Shown here one piece after another: positions 44,336 to 53,042 of a stretch of 56,641 bases of DNA. The notes beneath the pieces are model-generated. The model was not told the origin of the DNA. It saw nothing but the letters and a program-made list of their open reading frames with translations, and made no database searches. Location of the stretch: assembly GCF_041432775.1 (NCBI RefSeq), contig NZ_JAPWAG010000015.1, positions 1-56,641 on the forward strand. Reading direction: 5' to 3'. Source of the DNA: Pauljensenia sp902373545 (GTDB lineage Bacteria; Actinomycetota; Actinomycetes; Actinomycetales; Actinomycetaceae). Made by a program: the position numbers and the translations under genes. The stretch's first letter is position 1. Every line of letters begins with the position of its first letter.

Positions 44336-44737
44336 ATGTCATTATTCGAGGATGATCCCAACCTGATTCGCCGTCAGGAGCGTCAGGTACGAGAGCAGGC
44401 GGAACGCGCCCGCGCGATGCGTCAGCGCATCGAATCTGTCCAAGGAGTAGGCGTCTCTCCCGACAGCAGTGTCGAGATCATTGTCGATTCAGCAGGGACG
44501 CTGCTCGGCATTGGCATCGAGGGCGCGCCCAACGAGATGTGCGAGGCCATCATGGCCGCCTACGCGGCCGCCCGCCGCAACGCTGGCGAACAGGTGATCG
44601 CAGCTTCCCAGGAGGCTTTCGGCCCCCGGTACACAGGCATTGAACGCATGCGCTCACTGTACGGCATCCCCGAACCCGACGACCCCGCCGAAGATGATTC
44701 CACTCTCCTGGTTCGCCGACGGAGGCCCTGGGGGTGA
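44336..44737 (+). CDS. YbaB/EbfC-like protein of a type VII secretion locus
   Basis: This 133-residue protein begins with an acidic start and a long helix (PNLIRRQERQVREQAERARA), then a beta-rich YbaB-like core (VSPDSSVEIIVDSAGTLLGI, ending GIGIEGAPNEMCEAIMAAYA). YbaB-like proteins of this size are common at the head of actinobacterial ESX effector loci, where they may act as chaperone or DNA-binding partner. It is co-transcribed with the next gene, whose GTG overlaps its stop by 4 bp. Family assignment is moderate. Confidence 0.65.
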   Translation: MSLFEDDPNLIRRQERQVREQAERARAMRQRIESVQGVGVSPDSSVEIIVDSAGTLLGIGIEGAPNEMCEAIMAAYAAARRNAGEQVIAASQEAFGPRYTGIERMRSLYGIPEPDDPAEDDSTLLVRRRRPWG

Positions 44738-45072
44738 GCGAGAATTATGCGGCCAATCCGTCGGCTATGACCGCGCACGCGCATCGGCTCAGCTCCTACC
44801 AGGGCGACCTGGAGCTGGCCTCCGACGCGCTGCGCCAGGCCTCGGCCAACAAGGGCGCTTTCGGGGCGATGGTCGGCCCTTTCATCGCCCCTCTCTTCCA
44901 GCTCGTCGAGGCCGGGGAGCACCTGGCCATCAACGGTGCGAGCATCGCCCTGGACAAGCTCTCCCAGTCCCTGATCGCCAGCGCGCGCGACTTCGAGGCG
45001 CACGAGGCGGCTTCGGCGGCCAGCCTGACCGAGGTCAGTCTGGGTGGACGGGGAGGCCTCGGTGTCCGCTGA
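44734..45072 (+). CDS. EspC/WXG100-like type VII secretion substrate
   Basis: This 112-residue all-helical protein reads YAANPSAMTAHAHRLSSYQG, LELASDALRQAS and ends with HLAINGASIALDKLSQSLIA. It fits the ESX-secreted EspC/PF10824-type family, helical hairpins that dimerise with a neighbouring effector. The start is GTG at 44734. There is no signal peptide. It overlaps the next gene by 11 bp, which suggests that the two are made together and exported together by an ESX machine encoded elsewhere. Confidence 0.65.
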   Translation: MSENYAANPSAMTAHAHRLSSYQGDLELASDALRQASANKGAFGAMVGPFIAPLFQLVEAGEHLAINGASIALDKLSQSLIASARDFEAHEAASAASLTEVSLGGRGGLGVR

Positions 45073-46036
45073 CGGCACGAATTCTCTCGTCGCCGAGCGC
45101 CAGGACACCACCTCGCCCCTGTCGGGCGCGGGCCTCCTCGACGATATCGAGCAACTCAGCTCGGCCATTACCAACAAGTCGTGGGTGAGCGAGGCCCTGG
45201 CGGGCGTCGCCATGGGCGTCGACACCATCGCGTACGTGTCCGACCCCCTCGGAACCCTCATGGCCTGGGGCATCGGGTGGGTCTTCGACCATATCCAGCC
45301 TTTCAAGGATTGGATGCTCCAGCTCGCCGGCGACTCCGACCAGCTGCGCGCAAACGGCCAGACCTGGAAGAACATCTCCGCGACCCTGCGGGCAGCGGCG
45401 CACAACATCGAACAAGACGTGCGGGCTTCATTCCCTGACGGGTCGTCCACAGGCAGCACAGCCAGCGCCTACGTCACCGCTTCCAGCGCCACGACCGCGG
45501 GCATCGCAATGGCGGGCACCCTGTCGGGGGCGGTGGGCACCGCCTACGACGTGTGCGCCGTCATCATCCAATTCGTTCACGACTTTGTGCGCGACGCGAT
45601 CAGCCAGGTCGTCGGCTCGATCCTGTCGTATGCGGTGGAGCTGGTTGCGTCTTTCGGGACGGCATTCCCCCTCGTCATGGAGCAGATTTCCACCAGGGTC
45701 GCCTCCCTGATGGGCGGCGTCTCCAAGCGCATCACCGCCCTGAAGGAATCCCTGTCGAACCTGGGCGCTCAGCTGACCAACGCCGACCAGCTGCTCAAGT
45801 CGCTCAAAGAATGGCTCCACAACCTCACCCACGCTGACGCGCCGACAGCTCGCGCTGATGGCGCGGCCCCGCCCAAGGCCTCGATGGCGAGCGACGCCCC
45901 CGCGCCGAAAACGTCGGCCGACGCACCCACCCCAAAGGGAGACCTGTCGGAGGGGCCACACCCCCACTCGGGCGATCCGGCGGGCAACTACAGAGTCGAA
46001 TTTTCATCAAGAAACAGGGCTCGTATCGATGAGTAA
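45062..46036 (+). CDS. Type VII secretion effector scaffold without a recognised toxin domain
   Basis: This is about 324 residues from a GTG at 45062, preceded by GGGGAGG (45050-45056). Residues 1-190 form a helical WXG100/LXG-like region (QTWKNISATLRAAAHNIEQD near residue 115) with hydrophobic stretches GIAMAGTLSGAVGTAYDVCA. An Ala/Pro/Thr-rich linker follows (DAPTARADGAAPPKASMASD) and the motif GPHPHSGDPAGNYRVEF, which normally leads into a C-terminal toxin. Here the protein stops 12 residues later. It is therefore either a carrier for a separate toxin or a truncated toxin. Neighbours are immunity-like proteins. Confidence 0.7.
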   Translation: MSADGTNSLVAERQDTTSPLSGAGLLDDIEQLSSAITNKSWVSEALAGVAMGVDTIAYVSDPLGTLMAWGIGWVFDHIQPFKDWMLQLAGDSDQLRANGQTWKNISATLRAAAHNIEQDVRASFPDGSSTGSTASAYVTASSATTAGIAMAGTLSGAVGTAYDVCAVIIQFVHDFVRDAISQVVGSILSYAVELVASFGTAFPLVMEQISTRVASLMGGVSKRITALKESLSNLGAQLTNADQLLKSLKEWLHNLTHADAPTARADGAAPPKASMASDAPAPKTSADAPTPKGDLSEGPHPHSGDPAGNYRVEFSSRNRARIDE

Positions 46037-46051
46037 CGGTTGGAGCCGCCT

Positions 46052-46603
46052 ATGAAGTCAGTATTCACAGTTGCATACAGGGGAACCTTCGGCGAGTTCA
46101 TGGGACTGTACCGGGTCGGGGACGAGAAGCGTGTGCGTTGGGGCAAGAGCTTATTCATTGAGGCGATCAGCAACGTCGACCCTGCGCAGCGTTACCCCAT
46201 GTGCGAGTTCCTCTTAGACCGCGAGTGCGTTCTCGATGCGGGCACTAAGGATGGAACGAACCCGTTCCACATTCTCTTCGCGCAACGCGCGCACGACATC
46301 ACCGAGGATGTCGCCCTGTGTCGCCGCCTCATCGAACGCGGCGTCCCCCTCGGGGCGCCCGACGCCCACGGATGTATCCCCCTCGTCCACCTGATCTCCA
46401 ACCAGGAGTATTCCGACGAGGAACTCACTCCCCTGTACGACCTGTATTTTGAGGCGCACGACCCCGGTTTCGACGCACAGCTCACAGGCTCGCACGATAC
46501 CGTGTACAACGTTGCTCGCCGATGGCCCCACCGACAGGCACTGGCCGATCGCATCGCCACACGCCTCGGCATCGACCCCACCACTTCGACCCAGGACACA
46601 TGA
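46052..46603 (+). CDS. Ankyrin-repeat immunity-like protein
   Basis: This 183-residue cytoplasmic protein has ankyrin-like repeats: LDAGTKDGTNPFHILFAQRA (about 65-85), LCRRLIERGVPLGAPDAHGC and IPLVHLISNQ (about 90-125). Small ankyrin proteins directly behind polymorphic toxins are a known immunity class. A GGAG lies 9 nt before the ATG at 46052. It follows the effector by 15 bp and precedes the next gene by 1 bp, so it is in the same operon. Immunity function is inferred from position. Confidence 0.6.
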   Translation: MKSVFTVAYRGTFGEFMGLYRVGDEKRVRWGKSLFIEAISNVDPAQRYPMCEFLLDRECVLDAGTKDGTNPFHILFAQRAHDITEDVALCRRLIERGVPLGAPDAHGCIPLVHLISNQEYSDEELTPLYDLYFEAHDPGFDAQLTGSHDTVYNVARRWPHRQALADRIATRLGIDPTTSTQDT

Positions 46604-46604
46604 C

Positions 46605-47117
46605 ATGACCCCCACCTTCGAGGACAGCGCGCGCAATTTCCTGTCGCTTCTCAACAAGCTGCCCCCCACGCCAGCAATCACCTTCCGAGGCTTCGTCGAC
46701 CCCTCCGTCACGCAGGCCCGCGTGGTTACCTCGCCCGCACTGACGGCGACCTCACGCAGCATCGCAATCGCCACGAACAACCTGCGCGCCCCTCTCGTCG
46801 CGGTGATCGTGGGCGCGAACGGGCGCGACCTGGCACCCCTCATGGCGGGCGCACCGACGTTCAACCTCGAGGAAGTCACCTACCTGCCCGGGACCTACTT
46901 CTGCCAGCACCCTGCCGTGGAGTTCGCGGGCGTTACGATCCAAGTCTTCGAGGAGATGTGCGTGAGCGAGGATGGCACAAGCCTGGACATCGCCCGTCCC
47001 CTCGACTCGTGGAACCCGATCCTCGCGGTCCTGGAACCCGCCCTGCGCGAGGCTCGCGCCCAGTGCCTCGCCCTACCCGAGGGGGCCTCGGACCGATTCA
47101 TGGTCCCCGTCGAGTAA
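46605..47117 (+). CDS. ADP-ribosyltransferase-like protein (separate toxin domain candidate)
   Basis: This 170-residue protein shows the order of motifs of the R-S-E ADP-ribosyltransferase fold: TFRGFV (Arg28), VTSPALTATSRSIA (STS-like, Ser50), a strand LVAVIVGANGRDLAPL, and LEEVTYLPGTYFCQ (Glu90) followed by VTIQVFEE. The first residue of the ExE motif is Leu88, so it would not be a classical arginine-specific enzyme. It lacks a secretion domain and begins 1 bp after the ankyrin gene. It may be the detached toxin end of the effector at 45062, or a related immunity or decoy protein. The fold call is mine from motif pattern only. Confidence 0.55.
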   Translation: MTPTFEDSARNFLSLLNKLPPTPAITFRGFVDPSVTQARVVTSPALTATSRSIAIATNNLRAPLVAVIVGANGRDLAPLMAGAPTFNLEEVTYLPGTYFCQHPAVEFAGVTIQVFEEMCVSEDGTSLDIARPLDSWNPILAVLEPALREARAQCLALPEGASDRFMVPVE

Positions 47118-47161
47118 GACCCGCTCGCCGCCCGCGCGGCAGCAGACACAAAGGAACGCTC

Positions 47162-47494
47162 ATGACCACCACGTTCATTACCAACGCCGGGGCTGCGATC
47201 GTCTCACGCAAGATCGTCGAGCGGACGGGCAACATCAAGTGGCTGACCCGCGAGGCACCCATCGCCCCGCAGGATACGGGCTGGCGCGTCCTGTCCGACC
47301 GCGATACCGACGAGTACCTGGCCGATCCGGCCAACATGACGGTGGTCGACTTCAACGAGCTGTGCGCCCTTGAGCCCGCCTGCATCGGCATCTACGACCT
47401 GCCGGTCGGCTCCGACATCCAGCTCGTCGTCGAACCTGACGGACGTCGGCGATGGTTCGATAACAAGACCGAGAAAGAGATTTCCTTCCGCTGA
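47162..47494 (+). CDS. DUF2185 (Imm33-like) immunity protein
   Basis: This 110-residue cytoplasmic protein has IVSRKIVERTGNIKWLTREA, DTGWRVLSDRDTDEYLADPA and FNELCALEPACIGIYDLPVG, which matches the DUF2185 family. Members of this family are recurrent immunity proteins in polymorphic toxin loci. AAGGA precedes the ATG at 47162. It is the last gene of the type VII locus and the likely partner of the ADP-ribosyltransferase-like gene 44 bp upstream. Confidence 0.7.
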   Translation: MTTTFITNAGAAIVSRKIVERTGNIKWLTREAPIAPQDTGWRVLSDRDTDEYLADPANMTVVDFNELCALEPACIGIYDLPVGSDIQLVVEPDGRRRWFDNKTEKEISFR

Positions 47495-47514
47495 CTCACG
47501 CAGCGGCCCCGCCC

Positions 47515-48369
47515 TCACAGGTGAGTGAGCCACACGAGGGTCGTGTAGGGGATGGCGATGTCCTGGCCCGGCGCGTAGCCCAGGTGTTCGTACAGGTACC
47601 AGCGCAGGTTCGCCTGCATGCGCTCGCGCCCGGCCGGGGTGGATCGGATGTAGGACGAGCGCGTGGTCCCCAGGGTGAGGATCTGCTCGGGCGTCATGAC
47701 GTCCTGCCAGGCGACCTGCGTCAGTCGCATGGGCGCAAACCCGCCGCCCGGCGTGGGCGGCCGGTCGGGTCGGTGGACGTCTCCAGAGCGCATGATGCGG
47801 GTCAGGCGGTGCACCCACGGGATCGACACGTCCATCTGGTTCCACACGATGCCGAGCACGCCGCCCGGCGCGAGGATGCGAGCGGCCTCGACGCCCGCAC
47901 GCTCGGGATCAACCCAGTGCCACGACTGGGCAAACACGACGATATCGAACACTGCGTCCGGCAGGGTCGTCTCCTCGGCGACGCCGGCGCGCCACGTCAC
48001 GCCAGGAATGGACGAGGCCTGGGCGCGCATCGCCCCAGAGGGTTCCACCGCGTCCACGACGGCCCCGGCGCGGGCCAGGAGCTCGCTCATTTTGCCGGTG
48101 CCCGCGCCGATGTCGGCAGCGCGCAGCGAACCATCCCGGCCCGACGCATCCACGCCCCGCGCGCGCCGCGCGGCATCGATCAACGCGGCCACGGCCTCGC
48201 CCGGGTAGGCGGGGCGCACGGAGGCGTAGGCGCCGCCCTCCCCGACGAATGGGTTGACATCCAGCGAGGCGGACGCACCGTCCGACAACGTGGCACAATC
48301 CGCGCTCCCACGCGCATCCGGCGGCTCATCCACAAGGCCGACCACGGCCTCGTCCCCGGGGGCGCTCAC
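47515..48369 (-). CDS. Class I SAM-dependent methyltransferase
   Basis: This is about 284 residues from a GTG at 48369, which overlaps the stop of the cardiolipin synthase gene (GTGA). The SAM-binding motif I is LRAADIGAGTGKMSELLA, followed by VVDAVEPSGAM, FDIVVFAQSWHWVDPE and ILAPGGVLGIVWNQMD, typical of the Methyltransf_11 family. The substrate is unknown. A longer in-frame sequence to 48435 lies inside the upstream gene and is not used. The N-terminal 65 residues are less conserved and may be disordered. Confidence 0.8.
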   Translation of the reverse strand: MSAPGDEAVVGLVDEPPDARGSADCATLSDGASASLDVNPFVGEGGAYASVRPAYPGEAVAALIDAARRARGVDASGRDGSLRAADIGAGTGKMSELLARAGAVVDAVEPSGAMRAQASSIPGVTWRAGVAEETTLPDAVFDIVVFAQSWHWVDPERAGVEAARILAPGGVLGIVWNQMDVSIPWVHRLTRIMRSGDVHRPDRPPTPGGGFAPMRLTQVAWQDVMTPEQILTLGTTRSSYIRSTPAGRERMQANLRWYLYEHLGYAPGQDIAIPYTTLVWLTHL

Positions 48370-49898
48370 AGAAGCCCGCTGCCCAGTCGACACACGTCGT
48401 CGACGTAGTGAACGTACCAGGGCTGGCTGCGCCACTCCTCGTAGGTCAACTCACGCGAGCGCTCACGGGTGCGCTGGTCGTTACCGTGCAGCAGCTCGAC
48501 CAGGCGCGCGTCGTCCGCGACGAGAGTGATCTCGTAGTTCAGGCCGAAGGAGCGCACATCCATATTGGACGAGCCGATCGCACACAGGCTGCCGTCCACG
48601 ATGACGTACTTGGAATGCAACATTCGCGGCTTGCGGTACAGGTGGATGCGAACGCCGGCCTTGAGGAGCGTGCCGTAGTACGAGCGCTGGGCGTGCCCGA
48701 CCAAGAACTGGTCGAATTGCTCGGAGACGAAGAGCTCGACCTCGACGCCGGACAGGGTGGCGTTGGTCAGGGCGGTGATGAGCGCCTCGTCGGGGATGAA
48801 GTAGGGGCTCGTGATCGTCACGTGTGTGCGCGCCGAAGAAATCATGTGCACGAAGGCGCGCAGGTTCGGCGTGCCCTTAAACGCGGGGCCCGAGGGGATG
48901 ATCTGCATCGCCGAGGCCTGGGGATTCTCGCGCTGTTCGTCCGTGGGCGCGGTGGGCGCGATGGGCGGGGTGAGGTCGGCGGGCGTGAGGACTTCCTTGC
49001 AGGCGTAGTACCAGTCGACGGCGAAAACCGCCTGGATCTGGGAGACGATGGGGCCGGTGACGGACACGCTCGTGTCGTCGTAGAGTATGCCGGCCTTTGC
49101 GTAGGAAGGGGTGTCGTAGTCGGGGGCCACGAGGTTGTGGGAGCCTACGTACGCCTCGCGCCCGTCGATGACGAGGATCTTGCGATGGTTGCGCAGGTCG
49201 GGTCGGCGGATCTGGCCGCTCAGCGGCGCGAAGGGGAGCATCTGGTGCCACAGGATCCCCATGTCGTCGAGGCGCCGACGGAAGGCCTTATGGCCGGGAA
49301 TCGTGCGCATGCCGTGGTGGTCGACGAGGAAGCGCACGGTGACACCGCGTGCCTTCGCGCGAGCCAGGGCCTCGTACAGGGGGGCCGTGTATTCGTCCCA
49401 GGATGTCTGGAAATACAGGACGTTGACGTGATGGGTGGCCTTGTCGACGCTGTCGGCCATCGCGCGGAACGTCTCGGCCGTGTCGTTGTAGAGGTGGCCG
49501 ACGCAGCCCACCGACGCCGGAAACCCGGTCAGGTTGCCCGACAGTCGCATGATGGACGAGGTGTCGTCGTCCGAGCCGATGGGCAGACCATCCTCACCGG
49601 TCTGCACGTCGTAGGACTCGGCTTGAGGCGCGGTCGAGCCGGCCACGATGGCGTCGATGAGCTCTCGTGCCTCCGGGTCGTCGTCGAGGCGGCGTCCCAT
49701 CGCCCACCAGGATCCGAAAATGAAGTAGAGCGGCACACCCACGAACGGCGAGAGAAAAATCAGCACCAGCCACGCGTTCGAGGTCGACGCGCGCCTGTGC
49801 TTGGGAACGACGCCCAGCGCGACGGCGCGGATGGCGAACTCGAAAGCCCCGAAGAGGAGCCAGGCCCACAGCGGGGGATCAGGATGTGGCGGCATCAT
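48366..49898 (-). CDS. Cardiolipin synthase (phospholipase D family)
   Basis: This 510-residue membrane enzyme makes cardiolipin from phosphatidylglycerol. Two N-terminal membrane segments (about 8-60: WAWLLFGAFEFAIRAVALGV and WLVLIFLSPFVGVPLYFIFG) are followed by two phospholipase D domains with HKD motifs HRKILVIDGREAYVGSHNL and HSKYVIVDGSLCAIGSSNMD. The order and length are those of bacterial Cls (ClsA). It is translationally coupled to the downstream methyltransferase and lies next to the small kinase gene at 49903. Confidence 0.92.
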   Translation of the reverse strand: MMPPHPDPPLWAWLLFGAFEFAIRAVALGVVPKHRRASTSNAWLVLIFLSPFVGVPLYFIFGSWWAMGRRLDDDPEARELIDAIVAGSTAPQAESYDVQTGEDGLPIGSDDDTSSIMRLSGNLTGFPASVGCVGHLYNDTAETFRAMADSVDKATHHVNVLYFQTSWDEYTAPLYEALARAKARGVTVRFLVDHHGMRTIPGHKAFRRRLDDMGILWHQMLPFAPLSGQIRRPDLRNHRKILVIDGREAYVGSHNLVAPDYDTPSYAKAGILYDDTSVSVTGPIVSQIQAVFAVDWYYACKEVLTPADLTPPIAPTAPTDEQRENPQASAMQIIPSGPAFKGTPNLRAFVHMISSARTHVTITSPYFIPDEALITALTNATLSGVEVELFVSEQFDQFLVGHAQRSYYGTLLKAGVRIHLYRKPRMLHSKYVIVDGSLCAIGSSNMDVRSFGLNYEITLVADDARLVELLHGNDQRTRERSRELTYEEWRSQPWYVHYVDDVCRLGSGLL

Positions 49899-49902
49899 GT
49901 GC

Positions 49903-50511
49903 CTATTTTACCGGCCGCCCCAGATCCTGACGGGCCCATCGCTGCCAATGCGGCGCGTAGGTCTGCCCGTCGCGCGCGATGGCGCGGCTTCGGCGTTCCT
50001 CCTCGCCGGGGTCGGCGATCCACACGGACAGGTCGGCCTCGGCCTCGAGGGCACCGCAGCCCTCGATGATCGCGGGCGCCAGGGGGACCCGCACGGCGTG
50101 GCCGGGCGCGCTGGCCTCCCAGTCCCAGGTGACGTAGGACGAGGGTCGCCCCGCGCGCAGGTCGTGCGCGATTGCCCGGGCGACGCGGGCACCTTCGGCC
50201 AGCCCGTCCCAGCCCGGGTACCAGTCGTCCAGGTGGAGGATCTGCCAGCCCTCCAGCTGGCGCTCAAGGGCCGCGGCCAGGGTGGACTTGCCCGACCCCG
50301 AGTACCCGTCGATCGTCACGACGGGGACGCCCGCGGGCGCGGCCTCGCACATCGACGAGGCCCCGGCGGCCTCCTTCGCGAGGGCGCGCAGGCGAGGGGC
50401 GAGGTCGCGCGCGGCCTCTTCGGGGGAGAGGGTCACTGGCACGGTGACCCTCTCCCCCACTCCCCTGCGCGCGGCCTCGGGGGACGTGGCCGCCCCACGC
50501 TGGCCGGTCAT
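49903..50511 (-). CDS. Uridine-kinase-like P-loop kinase
   Basis: This is a 202-residue protein from the ATG at 50511, which overlaps the stop of the transporter gene (ATGA). The P-loop is GYSGSGKST (residues 69-77), followed by WQILHLDDWYPGWDGLAEGA, a uridine-kinase-like DxD region, and VPLAPAIIEGCGAL and ERRSRAIARDG. Members are often annotated as (d)NMP or nucleoside kinases. Its position at the end of a TPP-riboswitch operon hints at phosphorylation of an imported thiamine precursor, but this is not proven. Open sequence upstream of 50511 lies inside the transporter gene. Confidence 0.72.
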   Translation of the reverse strand: MTGQRGAATSPEAARRGVGERVTVPVTLSPEEAARDLAPRLRALAKEAAGASSMCEAAPAGVPVVTIDGYSGSGKSTLAAALERQLEGWQILHLDDWYPGWDGLAEGARVARAIAHDLRAGRPSSYVTWDWEASAPGHAVRVPLAPAIIEGCGALEAEADLSVWIADPGEEERRSRAIARDGQTYAPHWQRWARQDLGRPVK

Positions 50512-53042
50512 CGGCCCACCAGCGCAAAGGTTCCGGCCCACACGCTCACGGCCAGCGCGATCGCGGGAATGGCCACGGCGACGGCTATAAGCACGGCGTC
50601 CGCGGCGCGCAGGCGCGAGGGACGCGCCCACGTGCGCTGACCCTTCGCGCCGAAGCCGCGCGCCTCCATCGTGGTGGCGAGCTTGCCGGAGCGACGCAGC
50701 GCGAACACGAGCAGCGAGAACGAGCCGCGCAGGAAGGAACGGATGCGCGAGGCGTCGCCGACGCCTCGCGCGCGTCGGGCCCTCTCGAGGGCCTTCCAGT
50801 CAGCAGCCATGAGCGACGTCATGCGCGCACCGGCCAGCGACGCCAGAACGGGCCTGGCGGGCAGGTGCAGGATTTGTGCGAGGCCGTCGCCCATGTCTGT
50901 GGGATCGATGCGGTCGAGCAGCGCAATCGCCGGGATGACGAGGGCGCACATGCGCAGGCCGATGCCCAGGGCCAGCCATATCGAGTGTTCAGAGATGGCT
51001 GCGGGGCCGAATTCCCAGAACACCCGGCCGCCCGGCGAGGCGTAGAGCAGCATGGACAGCGCTCCCAGCGGCGCGGCCACCGCCAGCGGCGTCGCCTTGA
51101 GCGCGAAGCTGCGCGCCGACACGCCCGACAGAGGGATGAGTGCGAGCTCGAGGGCCAGCGCGACCCCTGCGCTCACAGGGTCGATCGAGATCAGCAGCGG
51201 CGTGGTCGCGACCAGCAGGGCAAGCACGCGGGCGACCGGGTTCGTGCGGGCCAGGAGGCCACGCCGGGGCGCTCGGGCGGTGGTGGGCGCACACATCCGT
51301 GCGGCACCCGCAGTCGCCGCACTGGCAGGCACCTCGCCCGCAGGCGCGTCAGCACCCGTCGCATCGCCGGTTATCGTCGCGTCCGCGCTATCGTCAGATT
51401 CCGACCCGACACTCGTGCGGGACGCGCAACCAGAGTAGGCCTCGTCACGTGGGGAGGCGAGCGCGGACTCGGCGGAATCGCGCGACTCTCCCCCACCTCG
51501 GATCCCAACCAACCCCAGGTCGATCACGCGCTGTCCCATCGCGGCCACGAACGCGGGGTCGTGCGTGATGGACACCAGGGTCACGCCGCGCTCGAGGGCG
51601 GCGCGCAGCAGGCGCACGAGGCCCAGCCACGTGCCGCGGTCCTGGCCGAAAGTCGGCTCGTCGAGGATCAGCAGTTCGGGGGCGCTGATGAGGGCGGTCG
51701 CCACGGACAGGCGGCGCTTCTCGCCGCCCGACAGCGTCATCGGGTTGGCGCGCGCAAGCTTAGTGAGGCCCAGGGCCTCCAGGTGTTCTTCGACGAGGGG
51801 GGCGATCTCCTCCTCGGTCATGCCGACCGCGCGCGGGCCGATGGCGAGTTCCTCGGCGACGGTGGAGGCCAGGAACTGGTACTCGGGCTCCTGGAAGACC
51901 ATGGACATGCGGCCGAGCAGCCGCTTGCTCGGCCAGCCGTGGGGATCGCCGGCCGTGCCGTCGGCGGTCTCGACCTCGACCGTGCCCTCCAGGGGCGGCA
52001 GGAGGCCCGCCAGCGTCAGCGCAAACGTCGATTTTCCGGCGCCGTTCGCGCCAACGATGCAGGTGGAGACGCCGCGCTCGAGCGTCAGGTCGATGCCGCT
52101 GCGCACCGGGGCGTCCGCCGCGTAGCCGATCGTCAGGTCAGTAACGCGGGCGATCGGGGCGGCTTCGGACGAGGCCGGGGCTATCTCGGGGGCGGGGCCG
52201 ACCTCGGCGGCGACGTCGTCGCCGGGAAGCCAGATGCCGCGCTCGCGCAGGGCGCCGCCCTGCTGGTCGAGGACCTCGTCGAGGGGGCCGTCGGCAGCGA
52301 TGCGACCGTCGGCCACCACGATGACGCGGTCCACGAGGGGCGCCCACACGTCCACGCGATGCTCGACGACCACCATCGTCGCGCCCGTGCGTTCCACAAC
52401 GGCCTCGACGGCGGCGCGCACCTCGGCGACGCCGCTCGGATCCAGGTTCGCGGTCGGCTCGTCCAGGAGCAGCAGGCCCGGACCCATCGCGAGAATCGAC
52501 GCGAGCGCCAGGCGCTGCTTCTGCCCGCCCGACAGCTCCGTCGTCGAATGATGCAGGGGCACATCCAAGCCCACCGCATTCAGGGAGTCGGCCACGCGAG
52601 GCCATATCTCCTCGCGGGGAACCCCCAGGTTCTCCATGCCGAAGGCCACGTCGTCACCCACGCGGGCCAGGACCACCTGGGCCTCGGGGTCCTGCATGAG
52701 GAGGCCCACGCGGCCCCTAGCCTGCGCCGGGGCAACGCCGTCAACGGTGAGCGTGCCGGTGGCCTCGCCCTCCTCGGCGCCACCCAGCAGGCCCGCCAGG
52801 CCGCCCATGAGCGTCGACTTGCCCGACCCGGACGGCCCGAGCACCAGCACGCGCTCACCCGGCGCGATATCGAGATCAACGCCCGACAGCGCGGCGTTCT
52901 TGCGCCCAGCGTGACGCCATCCCCATCCGCGCGCGCACACGCGCGCGCCCGCCCCCTCACCCAGCGGCACCCGGCCATCCGGGGAGGACACGGGGCGGGG
53001 GGAGGCGGAGGAGGCCTCGTTCATGGAGGGGGAATCAGACAA
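50508..53042 (-). CDS. Fused ECF transporter subunit: two ATPase domains plus T component (YkoD-YkoC)
   Basis: This 844-residue protein carries two ABC ATPase domains and a membrane T subunit in one chain. The first ATPase has GPSGSGKST (69-77), LSGGQKQRLALA and LLLLDEPTANLD; the second has GANGAGKSTFALTLAGLLPP and LSGGEKRRLSVATA with LLILDEPTFGQD. From about residue 600 five membrane segments form the EcfT/CbiQ part. YkoD already has two ATPase domains in other bacteria, and here YkoC is fused to it. The TTG start at 53042 is supported by GAGGAG 9 nt upstream; an ATG at 53024 lacks a site. It overlaps the S-component gene by 8 bp. A linker has APASSE from the dispersed 13-mer (52168-52180). 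Confidence 0.9.
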   Translation of the reverse strand: MSDSPSMNEASSASPRPVSSPDGRVPLGEGAGARVCARGWGWRHAGRKNAALSGVDLDIAPGERVLVLGPSGSGKSTLMGGLAGLLGGAEEGEATGTLTVDGVAPAQARGRVGLLMQDPEAQVVLARVGDDVAFGMENLGVPREEIWPRVADSLNAVGLDVPLHHSTTELSGGQKQRLALASILAMGPGLLLLDEPTANLDPSGVAEVRAAVEAVVERTGATMVVVEHRVDVWAPLVDRVIVVADGRIAADGPLDEVLDQQGGALRERGIWLPGDDVAAEVGPAPEIAPASSEAAPIARVTDLTIGYAADAPVRSGIDLTLERGVSTCIVGANGAGKSTFALTLAGLLPPLEGTVEVETADGTAGDPHGWPSKRLLGRMSMVFQEPEYQFLASTVAEELAIGPRAVGMTEEEIAPLVEEHLEALGLTKLARANPMTLSGGEKRRLSVATALISAPELLILDEPTFGQDRGTWLGLVRLLRAALERGVTLVSITHDPAFVAAMGQRVIDLGLVGIRGGGESRDSAESALASPRDEAYSGCASRTSVGSESDDSADATITGDATGADAPAGEVPASAATAGAARMCAPTTARAPRRGLLARTNPVARVLALLVATTPLLISIDPVSAGVALALELALIPLSGVSARSFALKATPLAVAAPLGALSMLLYASPGGRVFWEFGPAAISEHSIWLALGIGLRMCALVIPAIALLDRIDPTDMGDGLAQILHLPARPVLASLAGARMTSLMAADWKALERARRARGVGDASRIRSFLRGSFSLLVFALRRSGKLATTMEARGFGAKGQRTWARPSRLRAADAVLIAVAVAIPAIALAVSVWAGTFALVGR

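Noticed and set aside
45062..46036. Frameshift in the type VII effector that would join it to the ADP-ribosyltransferase-like gene
   Set aside because: A complete ankyrin-type gene with its own ribosome-binding site lies between them, so one base change cannot restore a fusion.
47515..48435. Longer methyltransferase start at 48435
   Set aside because: It would extend into the cardiolipin synthase gene; the GTG at 48369 overlaps its stop in the usual GTGA form.
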